From the NCBI RefSeq assembly GCF_000737325.1, contig NZ_CP011125.1, positions 1,798,001 through 1,862,000 on the forward strand: a stretch of 64,000 nucleotides of DNA. Direction: 5' to 3'. Under the pieces are notes generated by a model that was not told where the DNA came from, made no database searches, and was given only the letters and a program-made list of their open reading frames with translations. This DNA is from Sandaracinus amylolyticus. Its GTDB lineage: Bacteria > Myxococcota_A > Polyangia > Polyangiales > Sandaracinaceae. Position numbers and translations under genes: made by a program. Shown here in pieces: positions 42,681-51,581 of the stretch; the stretch's first letter is position 1; each line of letters opens with the position of its first letter.

Positions 42681-45274
42681 GGTTCCTCCTCACCGCGGAA
42701 GAGCTCGACGTGGACGGAGAGCTGCACGAGCACCCGCAGCGGCGGCGCTGCGACGAAGTGCCGCTCGGCCATGCGCGACGGTGCGCGGTCCGGGGCGAAG
42801 CTCGACACGTAGTTGAGCTCGGCCTGGCGATAACGCTGATCGAGCAGGTTCTGCGCGCGGACCCCGAGCTCGACGAAGCGCCAGCGCACCGCGACGGCGG
42901 CGTCGAGCACCCACCACGGCTCCGAGACGCGCTCGAGCGGGAGCGGGCGCTGGCCGAGCGCGAGAAAGCCGACGGCGACACTCCCGGCGACGCGCTCTCC
43001 CGCGATCACGACCGCGTGCTGCGCCGCCGCGTCGATGCGGAAGAGCCACTCGGGGATGAACGGAAGCCGCGGCCCGGCGAAGAGCTCGAACGCGCCCGCG
43101 CCCGGTGGCGGCAGGTGGCCGCGCGTGTACGTGAGGGATGCGTCCACGTCGAGCCACGAGTCGATGCGAAGCCGCGAGAACACGGTCGCGCCGCTTCGAT
43201 GCGATGCGCCGGTCACCGTGTTGCGGCCGCGCTCCGCATCGAACACGAGGTCGCGCGAGACCCGTGTGAAGAACGCCGACGCGCCGCCCTCGACGCGCAG
43301 CGGCGCGGTCTCCTCGCCGACGTTCCACGCGAGCCCGCTCTCGAGCGCGAGGACCTCGGCGAAGGGTGCGAGCTCGCCCTCGGACAGCGCCGCTGCGTCG
43401 CTCGAGCGAGCACCGAGGCCAGCGCTGGTGACCCAGCGCAGCTCGGGCGCGAACACCACGTGCAGCGAGCCGCGCGGCTGGAGCAACCAGCCGAACGCGC
43501 TCGTCGTCTCGCGCGGCAGTCGCTCTCCGATCCGGTCCACGTCGGGGCGATTGCGATCCACGACGCCGAACCCGAAGCCGTCGATGCGTGCGCCGCCGCT
43601 GAGCGCGAGCCACTCGAGCACGCTCGCGTCGGCACGTGCGTGAAGCGCCAGGGACGTGACGCGCATCTCACGATCGAAGTCGGCGAGATACGGGACGCCG
43701 AGCTCACGCCGTACTCGGTCCTGCACGCTCGCGCCGTCGTCGTGGCGCACGGCGAGACCGAGCTCGATCGTCTGCGCGCGCTCGAGCACGACGAAGCGAT
43801 GACGCATCGTCGCGCGCGCCGAGACCGTCACTGCGTCGTAGCGCTGATCGACCGCATCGCCGCGCTGTGGACCTCCGTCCGTTCGCGGGTCGAGGAGGAA
43901 ACCCGTGAAGCTCTCGCGAACGCGAACGCCGTGTGCGTTCGCCTGCAGCATCGCGCGCGCCCAGGTCGGACCCTCCGACCACTCGAGCGTCGCCGCGCCG
44001 CCGCCACGATACGAGCTGCCGCCCTGCGACGGATCGTACGTGCAGAAGAACTGCGCGAAGTCGTCGCCCGCACAAGGCAGGCGCCCCGCGCGCCAGTCGT
44101 CGTCGCGCAGCGGACCGGCCTGTCTCCAGGTCGCCGCGCTGCCGAGCCCGAGCAGACGCAAGCGGAAGCGCGACGCGATCGGCACCTCGACCTGAGCGAT
44201 CGCCGCGCCCTGCGCGAACGCGCGGTTCGCGCCCCAGCCGGCTCCGTCCCGGAACGATGCGCCCGCGAACGTCGCGCTCGGCTCGCCTTCGGGGCCCCAG
44301 AGCGCGTGGACCCGGCGCTCCTCGTAAGTGCCGTAGGCGGCGCCCACGTGGATCCCTCGCTCGCGCAGCCCGAGCCGGTACTCCGCAGTTCCTGCGATCG
44401 CGAAGTCGCCCTGCGCCGGGTCGAATGGGCCCTGCACGACACGGATCGACTCGACCAGCTCGGGGACGATGAACGTCGAGTCGACGTACCCGTGCCCGTG
44501 CGCGTTCGAGACGTCGTTGAGCGGGATGCCATCGACCAGCACCTCGAGGTCCTCGCCTTCTTCCGCATCGAACCCGCGGAGGAACATCGACGCGGCGTGA
44601 CCCTCGCCACCGTGGTTCGACAGCAAGACGCCGGGCGCGAGCGTGAGCATCGACTGCGCGTCGTCGCGCGGCACGCGACCGAGCGCGCCGACGTCGATGT
44701 CGTGATCCGAGACGGCGCTCGGGGGCCGCTCACGCGCGGGCGCGACGACTTCCGCTCGCGCGCCGAACGTGGGCGCGTGCGCGTCTTCGGACGTGCCGGC
44801 GTCTTCGCCGACCCGCTCCGACTCGTGGGTCTCGGCGCTCGTCGCCGACGCCGGTGCGCGATCGTCCTCGGTGTCGAAGGTCGTGTGGGGCAGGGCGATC
44901 TCGCGGACGACGGCGCGCTCGGGAAACACCACGACGTAGCGCACGCGCGCGGGGATGGGGCGACCGGCATCGTCGGTCGCGGGGTCGAACGAGAGCGCGC
45001 GCACGTGCTCGAGCGCGCGTGCCGCGAGCGCGTCGTGGACGCTCGTCTCGACGGGCTCGGGGCGGATCTCGACCGGGGTCGCGTCTCGCAGTGCGCCGTC
45101 GGCGCCGACGACGATCTCGAGCTCGACCTCGACGCGCATCGTGCCCGTCGCGTCGGGGCGGTCGATCGGCAGTGCGGTGCGCGCGCGCGGCGGCTCCTGC
45201 GCGCGGGCGAGGTGCGGTGCGCAGGTGGGGGCGAGGACGAGCCCCATCAGGAGCAGCGCGCGCAGCGTGTTCAT
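42677..45274 (-). CDS. TonB-dependent receptor with N-terminal TonB-like domain
   Basis: 865 residues with a signal peptide ('LLLMGLVLAPTCAPHLARA'). Residues ~45–125 ('TMRVEVELEIVVGADGALRDATPVE…ALSFDPATDDAGRPIPARVRYVVVF') look like a TonB C-terminal or energy-transducer-like domain. A linker with His/Asp/Glu residues leads to a plug ('SDHDIDVGALGRVPRDDAQSMLTLAPGVLLSNHGGEGHAASMFLRGFDAEEGEDLEVLVDGIPLNDVSNAHGHGY') and a beta-barrel ending 'LFRGEEEP'. The operon (AztD-like lipoprotein upstream, two lipoproteins downstream) and the divergent COG0523 GTPase point to zinc uptake. The ATG at 45274 is preferred over an upstream one at about 45322. Confidence 0.88.
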   Translation of the reverse strand: MNTLRALLLMGLVLAPTCAPHLARAQEPPRARTALPIDRPDATGTMRVEVELEIVVGADGALRDATPVEIRPEPVETSVHDALAARALEHVRALSFDPATDDAGRPIPARVRYVVVFPERAVVREIALPHTTFDTEDDRAPASATSAETHESERVGEDAGTSEDAHAPTFGARAEVVAPARERPPSAVSDHDIDVGALGRVPRDDAQSMLTLAPGVLLSNHGGEGHAASMFLRGFDAEEGEDLEVLVDGIPLNDVSNAHGHGYVDSTFIVPELVESIRVVQGPFDPAQGDFAIAGTAEYRLGLRERGIHVGAAYGTYEERRVHALWGPEGEPSATFAGASFRDGAGWGANRAFAQGAAIAQVEVPIASRFRLRLLGLGSAATWRQAGPLRDDDWRAGRLPCAGDDFAQFFCTYDPSQGGSSYRGGGAATLEWSEGPTWARAMLQANAHGVRVRESFTGFLLDPRTDGGPQRGDAVDQRYDAVTVSARATMRHRFVVLERAQTIELGLAVRHDDGASVQDRVRRELGVPYLADFDREMRVTSLALHARADASVLEWLALSGGARIDGFGFGVVDRNRPDVDRIGERLPRETTSAFGWLLQPRGSLHVVFAPELRWVTSAGLGARSSDAAALSEGELAPFAEVLALESGLAWNVGEETAPLRVEGGASAFFTRVSRDLVFDAERGRNTVTGASHRSGATVFSRLRIDSWLDVDASLTYTRGHLPPPGAGAFELFAGPRLPFIPEWLFRIDAAAQHAVVIAGERVAGSVAVGFLALGQRPLPLERVSEPWWVLDAAVAVRWRFVELGVRAQNLLDQRYRQAELNYVSSFAPDRAPSRMAERHFVAAPPLRVLVQLSVHVELFRGEEEP

Positions 45275-45320
45275 CGCGGTCGACGCGCGCGCGCCGTGTC
45301 GCGGCGCGCGCTGGCGCATC

Positions 45321-46685
45321 TCAGTGCTCGTGCCCGTCGTGCTCACCGAAGTCCGGCGACACGCTGAAGATCGCGATCGAGCCGGGGCTTCCGCCGACCT
45401 CGATGCGACGCTCGATCGCCCACGCCTCGAGCTCGACCTCGATGACCTCGTCGACGCGGGGATCGACGACGAACACGCGCTCTGCGCCGACCGTGAACGT
45501 CGGTCGCACCTGCGCGTGTCCCGGCTCGACCGCGAACGCATCGATGACCCGGATCGGCTCGCCGAGCGGCTCGCCCGTCGTCGGTGCGAGCGCGTGCAGC
45601 CGACCGTCCGCAGTGAGCACGACGAGGTGCTCGCCGTGTGCGTCGAGCGCGAAGCGCAGGACCGGCGACTCGATCGGGATCGGCGTGAAGTGGGGCTCGG
45701 CGTGCGGATCGATGACGACGAGGCCTTCGTTGCTCCAGTTCCCGATCACGACGTCGAGGTCGTGCGCGGCTGCCAGCGTCCCGACCCGGACGTCGTCGGG
45801 CACGGTGCCCGGGTACTCGCGCTTGATCTCGTGGAAGTGATCGCCGTGGACCTCGAGGAAGAGCACGCCGTCCGAGCACCCGAACGCGACGAGCTCGTGG
45901 CCGGCAGCTTCGCCGTGCAGGCCCGGGCAGCCGTCGAACGTGTCTTCGACCTCGTCGGGCGTCGCGACCGCGCGCGCGGTGACGCCGATGGGGAGCGAAG
46001 CGGTCGCGTCCTCCGGGTCGGGCAGCGAGAGCAGCACGTGCCCGGCGACGACGAGCCCGACGCCGTGATGCGGCCGACCGCTGGGCACGTGCACGATGCG
46101 CGGCTCGGTGGTCGACAGCGAGCGCTCCTGGATGACGTCGAGGATGCCGCTGCCGTCGTTGAACGACGCCGCGTACCACGAGCTCGGCGTGTCCTCCTCG
46201 CCGTGCACCACGAAGTGCACCGGGCGATCGCCGTCGAGCCGCGTGGAGAGCAGCGAAGGCGCCTCCTTCGCGATGTGGTAGTGGTCTCCGTGAGACTCGA
46301 AGAGGACGCCCGAGTCGACGATGTGCACGCGGTTCGCCGACCCCTGCACCGCGTAGCCGTAGCGCGCGAACGGGTCCGCGTAGACCCTCGCCGCAGCCTC
46401 GATCGCGATCGGTCCGTGCACCGTTCCGTCGTCGAGGTCGATCACGCGCACCACTGCGTCGGTGCCATCCGCGACGAGCAGCCGACCCATCGTGACCTCG
46501 GGCTCGTGCGGTTCCGTGCCGCCGTCGTCGTCCGCCGTACCGCCGCCGTCGACGCCGCCCGCGTCGCTCGTCGTGTGCATCCCGGCATCTGGCCCCGGTG
46601 CCGTCGGCCCGTCGTCGTCGCCGCACCCCCAGAGTGCCAACGGCCCTGCTGCGAGCAGGGCGAACCAGCGGTTGCTCTCGATCAT
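45321..46685 (-). CDS. AztD-like His-rich periplasmic zinc metallochaperone lipoprotein
   Basis: 454 residues. The lipobox is in 'LLAAGPLALWGCGDDDG'. After an Asp/Gly-rich linker comes a beta-propeller-like fold of repeated 'GRLLVADGTDAVVRVIDLDDG'-style blades. His motifs 'ESHGDHYHIAKEAP' and 'EVHGDHFHEIKRE' match the paired His-rich motifs of AztD, the metallochaperone of the AztABCD zinc importer, and the protein ends 'FGEHDGHEH'. No aztABC genes are present here, so it probably passes zinc to, or accepts it from, another system. AGGAGG precedes the ATG. First gene of the minus-strand operon. Confidence 0.82.
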   Translation of the reverse strand: MIESNRWFALLAAGPLALWGCGDDDGPTAPGPDAGMHTTSDAGGVDGGGTADDDGGTEPHEPEVTMGRLLVADGTDAVVRVIDLDDGTVHGPIAIEAAARVYADPFARYGYAVQGSANRVHIVDSGVLFESHGDHYHIAKEAPSLLSTRLDGDRPVHFVVHGEEDTPSSWYAASFNDGSGILDVIQERSLSTTEPRIVHVPSGRPHHGVGLVVAGHVLLSLPDPEDATASLPIGVTARAVATPDEVEDTFDGCPGLHGEAAGHELVAFGCSDGVLFLEVHGDHFHEIKREYPGTVPDDVRVGTLAAAHDLDVVIGNWSNEGLVVIDPHAEPHFTPIPIESPVLRFALDAHGEHLVVLTADGRLHALAPTTGEPLGEPIRVIDAFAVEPGHAQVRPTFTVGAERVFVVDPRVDEVIEVELEAWAIERRIEVGGSPGSIAIFSVSPDFGEHDGHEH

Positions 46686-46714
46686 CACGCCTCCTGAGCA
46701 GGCCGGCGAATTAC

Positions 46715-46729
46715 TGCAACCCAGTTGCA
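46715..46729. promoter_or_regulatory. Inverted repeat TGCAAC-CCA-GTTGCA, candidate Zur-type operator
   Basis: A perfect 6-bp dyad with a 3-nt centre lies in the 159-nt intergenic region between the divergent AztD-like and COG0523 genes, 30 nt from the former. TGCAA recurs at 46731 and TTGCG at 46754. The region is AT-richer than average. Zinc-responsive repression of both sides is a plausible guess; the sequence is not the classic enteric Zur box. Confidence 0.45.
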
Positions 46730-46844
46730 GATGCAAGCGAGATGAAGTCGCGGTTGCGATGCATGTGCGGTCGTATTGCCGTTGCGACTGTGGTGCGTGT
46801 GGCGTACTCACGCTCGTCCGCCGAAGGCGAGAAGGAGCTCATCG

Positions 46845-48059
46845 ATGCTCGACGAACGACTGCCCGTGACGGTGCTGTCCGGCTTCCTCGGTGCGGGGAA
46901 GACGACGCTCCTCAACCACGTCCTGAACAACCGCGATGGCAGGAGGGTCGCCGTCATCGTCAACGACATGAGCGAGATCAACGTCGACGCGAAGCTCGTC
47001 GCGGGCGGCGGCGCAGAGCTCTCGCGCACCGAGGAGGCGCTCGTCGAGATGTCGAACGGCTGCATCTGCTGCACGCTGCGCGACGACCTCTTGCGCGAGG
47101 TCGCGAGCCTCGCGGCCCAGAGGCGCTTCGACTATCTGCTCATCGAGTCGACGGGGATCGGAGAGCCGCTGCCGGTCGCGCAGACCTTCGCGTTTCGCGA
47201 CGAGCACGGGAGGAGCCTCGCGGACGCCGCGCGCCTCGACACGATGGCGACCGTCGTCGACGCGCGCGGATTCCTCGACGGGCTCGGCTCGACCGAGGAC
47301 CTGAAGGATCGTGGGCTCGGTGCATCCGAGGAGGACGACCGCACCATCGTCGACCTGCTCGTCGATCAGGTCGAGCTCGCCGACGTCGTCGTCGTGAACA
47401 AGTGCGACCTCGTCGACGACGACGAGCTTCGACGTGTGGAGGGCCTCGTGCGCGCGCTGAACCCGGTCGCGCGCGTGGTGCGAGCGACGGAGGGCCGCGT
47501 ACCGCTCGAGCTGCTGCTCGACACCCGCAGCTTCGACTTCGAGCGCGCGCAGCGCTCGGCGGGCTGGATGCGGGAGCTCGAGGGCGAGCACACCCCCGAG
47601 ACGGAGGAGTACGGGATTCGCTCGTTCGTGTGGACCGCGCGGCGGCCGTTCCACCCCGAGCGCCTGCAGCAGCTGTTCGACCGCCCCTGGCGCGGTGTGC
47701 TCCGCAGCAAGGGCTTCTTCTGGCTCGCCACGCAGATGGGCTCGGTGCTCGGCTGGAGCCTCGCCGGCAAGGTCGGTCGCCTCGAGCACGCGGGACATTT
47801 CTGGGCCGCGGTCGACCGGGCGCACTGGCCGGACGATCCGGCGTTGCGCGCCGACATCGAGAAGGAATGGGATCCCGTCTACGGCGACCATCACCAGGAG
47901 CTGGTGGTGATCGGTCTCGCGGCAGAGATGGACGAGCGAGAGGTCCGGGCCGCGCTCGAGCGCGCGCTACTCACGCCGGACGAGATGCGAGGCGGGCCCG
48001 AAGCGTGGGCGAAGCTCGGCGATCCGTTCGCGGCAGCAGCGCCGGAGGACGTCGCGTGA
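46845..48059 (+). CDS. COG0523 (CobW/ZNG1-type) G3E GTPase metallochaperone
   Basis: 404 residues. Walker A '[17 protein letters not shown]', the signature CxCC in '[15 protein letters not shown]', '[13 protein letters not shown]' and '[13 protein letters not shown]' identify a COG0523 GTPase. A C-terminal CobW_C domain has '[30 protein letters not shown]' and a histidine pair '[11 protein letters not shown]'. These proteins deliver Zn or Co under scarcity. AAGGAG precedes the ATG. It is divergent from the AztD–TonB receptor operon, which supports a zinc-starvation role. Confidence 0.9.
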   Translation: MLDERLPVTVLSGFLGAGKTTLLNHVLNNRDGRRVAVIVNDMSEINVDAKLVAGGGAELSRTEEALVEMSNGCICCTLRDDLLREVASLAAQRRFDYLLIESTGIGEPLPVAQTFAFRDEHGRSLADAARLDTMATVVDARGFLDGLGSTEDLKDRGLGASEEDDRTIVDLLVDQVELADVVVVNKCDLVDDDELRRVEGLVRALNPVARVVRATEGRVPLELLLDTRSFDFERAQRSAGWMRELEGEHTPETEEYGIRSFVWTARRPFHPERLQQLFDRPWRGVLRSKGFFWLATQMGSVLGWSLAGKVGRLEHAGHFWAAVDRAHWPDDPALRADIEKEWDPVYGDHHQELVVIGLAAEMDEREVRAALERALLTPDEMRGGPEAWAKLGDPFAAAAPEDVA

Positions 48060-48164
48060 GCGTGTCGTCGATCGACCGAGCGAGAGCCGCACCGTTCCGA
48101 GCGCGTCGTGAGCCGGCACTCCCATCGCGGTGATCACGCGATCCAGTCCGCGAGCCCGATCCGA

Positions 48165-49493
48165 TCAGAACGCGAGCGGCGGTCCGCCCGAATGGCCTCC
48201 CACGCTTCCCGGCGCGAGGTCCTTCACGTCGATGCGCGCCGCTGAGGCGACGCGGCCCGCCTGCCATCCGAGCGTCTCTCGCATGCGCACCGCGACCACG
48301 ATGCCCGAGGCCAGCGTCAGCGCCGCGACGATCCACATCGCCGCCGAGAGCCCCAGCGCGTCCGCGGTGACGCCGGCGACGAGCGCGCCGATCGCGTAGC
48401 CGAGGTCGCGCCACAAGCGATAGACGCCGACCGCCGAGGCACGCCACGTCGGATGCGCGACGTCGCCGATCGCCGCGAGCAGCGTCGGATACACCAACGC
48501 GGTGCCGGCTCCGAGCAGCGTCGCGCCGAGCGCGAACCACCCGAAGCGCGACGAGACGATCACCACCGCGATCCCGATCGCCTGCACCCACATGCCCGAC
48601 GCGATCAGGCGCTTCCTGCCGACGCGATCGGACCATGCGCCCGTGAAGAGCTGCCCGAGCCCTTGCGTCGCGGGATAGATCGCCGCGAGCACGCCGATCT
48701 CCTCGAGCGTCATGTGCGCCGCGGCGAAGACGATCGGGAAGAGGCCCCACGCCATCCCGTCGTTCAGGTTGTTCACGAGCCCGGCCTGCGTGACGCTCGA
48801 GAGCTCGCGATCGACGAGCGTCGTCCGCCAGAAGACCTCGCGCTGCGACGGGATCCCCTCGCGCGGCAGATCGCCCGCGAGACGCGACTCGAGCCCGACG
48901 TGGTGCTTCGTCTCGCGCACCGCGAGCGCGGAGAGCACGAGGCCGATCACGACGAACGCGACGCCGAGATAGAACGGCTCGGGCCGGAGCCCGTAGTGCG
49001 CCGCGACCCATCCGGTCGCGAGCGCGCTCGCGGCCACTGCGACGTAGCCCGCGAACTCGTTCAGGCCCATCGCGAGGCCGCGGTTCTTCGCGCCTGCGAG
49101 ATCGATCTTCATGATGACCGTCGTCGACCACGTGAGGCCCTGGCTCACGCCGAGCAGCGCGTTCGCGACGAGCACCCAGTCCCAGCTCGGCGCCCACATG
49201 AGCAGGAACGGCACCGGCGCGGCGACGAGCCAGCCGAACACGAGCACGTGCTTGCGCCCGTACCGATCGGACAGGCGCCCCGCGAGGTAGTTCGTGATCG
49301 CCTTCGTGATGCCGAAGACGACGATGAACGAGAGCACCGCGGTGCGCGCGGCGAGCTGGAAGTCCCGCTCGGCGATCGGCGGCAGGATCGTGCGCTCCAT
49401 CCCGACCATCGCGCCGACGAACGCGTTGACGACGACGAGCAGCGAGAACTGCGCCGCGTTCTCGCGCAGTCCGAGCCGGATCGGCGTGCTCAT
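48165..49493 (-). CDS. MFS transporter
   Basis: 442 residues with 12 predicted helices. The MFS loop motif occurs twice: 'GRLSDRYGRKHVLV' and 'GAWSDRVGRKRLIA'. Substrate unknown. Its ATG overlaps the stop of the metallo-hydrolase gene by 4 nt, and it is the last gene of an ArsR–rhodanese, persulfide dioxygenase-like, MFS operon, so a role in sulfur compound transport or efflux is likely (inference). Confidence 0.88.
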   Translation of the reverse strand: MSTPIRLGLRENAAQFSLLVVVNAFVGAMVGMERTILPPIAERDFQLAARTAVLSFIVVFGITKAITNYLAGRLSDRYGRKHVLVFGWLVAAPVPFLLMWAPSWDWVLVANALLGVSQGLTWSTTVIMKIDLAGAKNRGLAMGLNEFAGYVAVAASALATGWVAAHYGLRPEPFYLGVAFVVIGLVLSALAVRETKHHVGLESRLAGDLPREGIPSQREVFWRTTLVDRELSSVTQAGLVNNLNDGMAWGLFPIVFAAAHMTLEEIGVLAAIYPATQGLGQLFTGAWSDRVGRKRLIASGMWVQAIGIAVVIVSSRFGWFALGATLLGAGTALVYPTLLAAIGDVAHPTWRASAVGVYRLWRDLGYAIGALVAGVTADALGLSAAMWIVAALTLASGIVVAVRMRETLGWQAGRVASAARIDVKDLAPGSVGGHSGGPPLAF

Positions 49494-50215
49494 CCGGCGC
49501 CCCGATTCGCGCGGAGGTGCGCCGCCATCTCCGCCGGCTTTTCCGGAACGTCCGTGACGGATGCGACGAACGCGTCGCGATCGAGAGCGAGGAGCGGGCT
49601 CCACCGCCTCTCGAAGCCGATCGTCGAGCAGGGCTTGCCGCTGAGCCCCGCGCCGCACGCCGAGCCCGCGAAGTGCGCCGGCCAGACTTCCAGGTCGTCG
49701 GGCAGCGCGAGCAGCCTCTCCAGGCTCGCGTGGAGCTCGCGCGCGCTCTCCCGTGCATCGCCGGGCAGGTCGGGGCGCCCGACCGCGCCCGAGAAGAGCG
49801 TATCCCCCGTGAGCACGAACCACGGCTCGGGTCCGCGCCGCAGGTCGACGACGAGGAGCGACACGCTCTCGGGCGTGTGTCCGGGCGTGTGCATCACGTG
49901 GATCCGCGTGTTCCCGAGCTCGATGTCGTCGCCATCACGCAGCGGCTCGAACGCGTGCGCGACGTCGGCGCGCTCGTGCAGGCAGTAGCGGGCGCCGGTG
50001 CGGCGCGCGAGCTCCGGTCCACCCGAGGCGTGATCGGCGTGCACGTGCGTGTCGATCACGTGCGTGATGCGCATCCCTTTGCTCTCGGCGAACGCGACGT
50101 AGGCCTCGAGGTCGTCGGCGCGCGGGTCGACGACGGCGCAGCGACCGAGCCCGCCGCAACCGAGCACGTACGACGCACAGCCGGTGTCGAACCGGAGGAA
50201 CGGACGAAAGATCAC
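49490..50215 (-). CDS. Persulfide dioxygenase-like metallo-beta-lactamase-fold protein
   Basis: 241 residues. The metal-binding motif is 'VIDTHVHADHASGGPEL' (HxHxDH), with 'HTPGHTPESVSL', 'LTGDTLFSGAVGRPDL' and 'VWPAHF' completing it; these match the ETHE1/sulfur dioxygenase branch ('GRPDL', 'TPGHT'). Such enzymes oxidise glutathione persulfide to sulfite. It lies directly after an ArsR–rhodanese gene, overlapping it by 4 nt, and overlaps the MFS gene by 4 nt. This pairing is typical of sulfide or persulfide detoxification operons. Confidence 0.87.
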   Translation of the reverse strand: MIFRPFLRFDTGCASYVLGCGGLGRCAVVDPRADDLEAYVAFAESKGMRITHVIDTHVHADHASGGPELARRTGARYCLHERADVAHAFEPLRDGDDIELGNTRIHVMHTPGHTPESVSLLVVDLRRGPEPWFVLTGDTLFSGAVGRPDLPGDARESARELHASLERLLALPDDLEVWPAHFAGSACGAGLSGKPCSTIGFERRWSPLLALDRDAFVASVTDVPEKPAEMAAHLRANRGAG

Positions 50216-50883
50216 GAGGCACTCTCCTCTCGCGAGACAGGCAGACCGCGTGCGGCCCAGTCGCGCACACCGTCCTCGAGACGTCGCGCGCGCCGACCGC
50301 TCGCGCGGAGCGCGCGCACCGCGTCCACGGCGAGCACGCAGTACGGGCCGCGGCAGTACGCGACGATCTCTTTGCGCTTCGGTAGCGACGCGAGTCGGTG
50401 CTCGAGATCGGCGAGCGGGATCGAGATCGCGCCCGGCAGGTGCCCCGCCACGTACTCCTCGCTCGGTCGGACGTCGACGACCAGCACGTCACCGGCGCGC
50501 ATCCGCTGCGCGAGCTCGTCGGCGCCGATCGCTTCGTCGACGTCGTCGCCCAGGAATCGCCGCGCGGCCGTCTCGACCTCCGCGACGTGCGCGCGCGCGA
50601 CGTCGCGGAGGCTCGCGAAGAGCGTCGCGACCTCGTCCGACGCGAGCGCGTACGTCACGAACTGGCCGCGCTTCTCGCGCAACACGAGGCCGGCGCGGAA
50701 GAGCACCTGCAGGTGCTGCGACGTGTTCGCGACGCTCTGTGCGCTCAGGTGCGCGAGCTCTTCGACCGTGCGCGGCGTCTGCGCGAGGAGGTCGAGGAGC
50801 TCGAGGCGCACCGGGTGCGCCACGGCCTTTCCGACGCGGGCGAAGGCCCCGAAGAAGGCGTCTTTGTGCGCGCGGTCAGGCAT
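50212..50883 (-). CDS. ArsR–rhodanese fusion transcriptional regulator
   Basis: 223 residues. Residues ~10–90 are an ArsR winged helix ('VRLELLDLLAQTPRTVEELAHLSAQSVANTSQHLQVLFRAGLVLREKRGQFVTYAL'). Residues ~125–215 are a rhodanese domain ('VLVVDVRPSEEYVAGHLPGAISIPLADLEHRL', active-site Cys in 'VAYCRGPYCVLA'). The fusion suggests that the regulator senses persulfide sulfur through the rhodanese Cys. The ATG at 50883 lies inside a 26-bp inverted repeat, so the protein probably represses itself and the downstream genes. Confidence 0.9.
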   Translation of the reverse strand: MPDRAHKDAFFGAFARVGKAVAHPVRLELLDLLAQTPRTVEELAHLSAQSVANTSQHLQVLFRAGLVLREKRGQFVTYALASDEVATLFASLRDVARAHVAEVETAARRFLGDDVDEAIGADELAQRMRAGDVLVVDVRPSEEYVAGHLPGAISIPLADLEHRLASLPKRKEIVAYCRGPYCVLAVDAVRALRASGRRARRLEDGVRDWAARGLPVSREESAS

Positions 50884-50904
50884 TCAATTGAAGCATTGAA
50901 TGCC
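50879..50904. promoter_or_regulatory. Perfect 9-bp inverted repeat over the ArsR–rhodanese start codon
   Basis: GGCATTCAA (50879–50887) and TTGAATGCC (50896–50904) are exact reverse complements around an AT-rich centre TTGAAGCA. The start codon (CAT on the plus strand, 50881–50883) lies inside the left arm. The site also overlaps the ATG at 50900 of the divergent sigma-factor fragment. Operators of ArsR-type sulfide regulators are AT-rich dyads like this. Confidence 0.6.
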
Positions 50905-51100
50905 TTTCGCGCCGCCCTCGCGCAAGCGGGCTCGTCCGCCGGCCACCGACCGCGAACCCTTTTGCGGCGACGCGCGCGCCCTGGGACGGCTCCTCACGGC
51001 ACACCGCGAGACCGTGTTCCGCTGCGGCCTATGCTTCTGCCGCACCACCGAGGATGCCGAGGACGCGGTGCAGGCGACGCTCTGGGCGGCGGCGTGCGCT
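50900..51100 (+). pseudogene. Truncated ECF sigma-factor region-2 fragment
   Basis: From ATG 50900 the frame reads through 'ALGRLLTAHRETVFRCGLCFCRTTEDAEDAVQATLWAA' up to about 51100. This matches region 2 of an ECF sigma factor ('L…HR…V…F…R…DAEDAVQATLWAA'). It ends where the convergent SRPBCC gene begins on the other strand; beyond that the frame is antisense. Region 4 is absent. It appears to be the start of a sigma gene cut off by a rearrangement. Confidence is moderate because the fragment is short. Confidence 0.45.
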
Positions 51101-51581
51101 AAGGCCGAGTGCCCGCCGCGACCTCCGCGAACCTCGCGAGCAGGCGGCCCCAGTCGCCTCCCTTGTCGAAGATCTCGCGCATCTCGTCGCGGCGCGCGCC
51201 ATATCGATCGAGGTGCCGGTGCTCGAGATCGACGCGCGTGCGCTCACCGCTCTCCGCGACGAAGCGAATCTCGATCTCGGTCTTCAGGCTCGGGTCGGGC
51301 TGCCAGTCGGCGCTGATGTCCCACGAGAGCACGAGTCGCCCGGGCGGCTCCCACGCGAGCACGCGACCCCAGTCGCACGTGCTCCCGTCCTCGCCGCGCT
51401 CGAACCATCGGCCGCCGACGAAGGGCTCGATGATCGCGTCCACCGCCTTCGCTCTGCCGATCTTGTACTGCGCGAGGGGCCACCACGTGCCCATCTCGCG
51501 GGTGAACACGCGCCACGCGATCTCTCGGGGCGCGTGGACGGTCAGCACTTTGCGGACGCTGTTCGGATCGTGCTCGGTCAT
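51099..51581 (-). CDS. SRPBCC (AHSA1-like) domain protein
   Basis: 160 residues, usual size for the AHSA1/START-like family. 'VRKVLTVHAPREIAWRVFTREMGTWWPL' begins the fold, and 'GGRWFERGEDGSTCDWGRVLAWEPPGRLVLSWDISADWQPDPSLKTEIEIRF' gives the conserved beta-strands. It ends with a TAG. These proteins bind hydrophobic ligands; a common arrangement is ArsR followed by SRPBCC, as here, where the protein is encoded directly after the ArsR gene. Confidence 0.88.
   Translation of the reverse strand: MTEHDPNSVRKVLTVHAPREIAWRVFTREMGTWWPLAQYKIGRAKAVDAIIEPFVGGRWFERGEDGSTCDWGRVLAWEPPGRLVLSWDISADWQPDPSLKTEIEIRFVAESGERTRVDLEHRHLDRYGARRDEMREIFDKGGDWGRLLARFAEVAAGTRP

Noticed and set aside
42710-45367. A long plus-strand frame opposite the TonB-dependent receptor.
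   Set aside because: Antisense to a receptor with signal peptide, plug and barrel; low-complexity charged composition.
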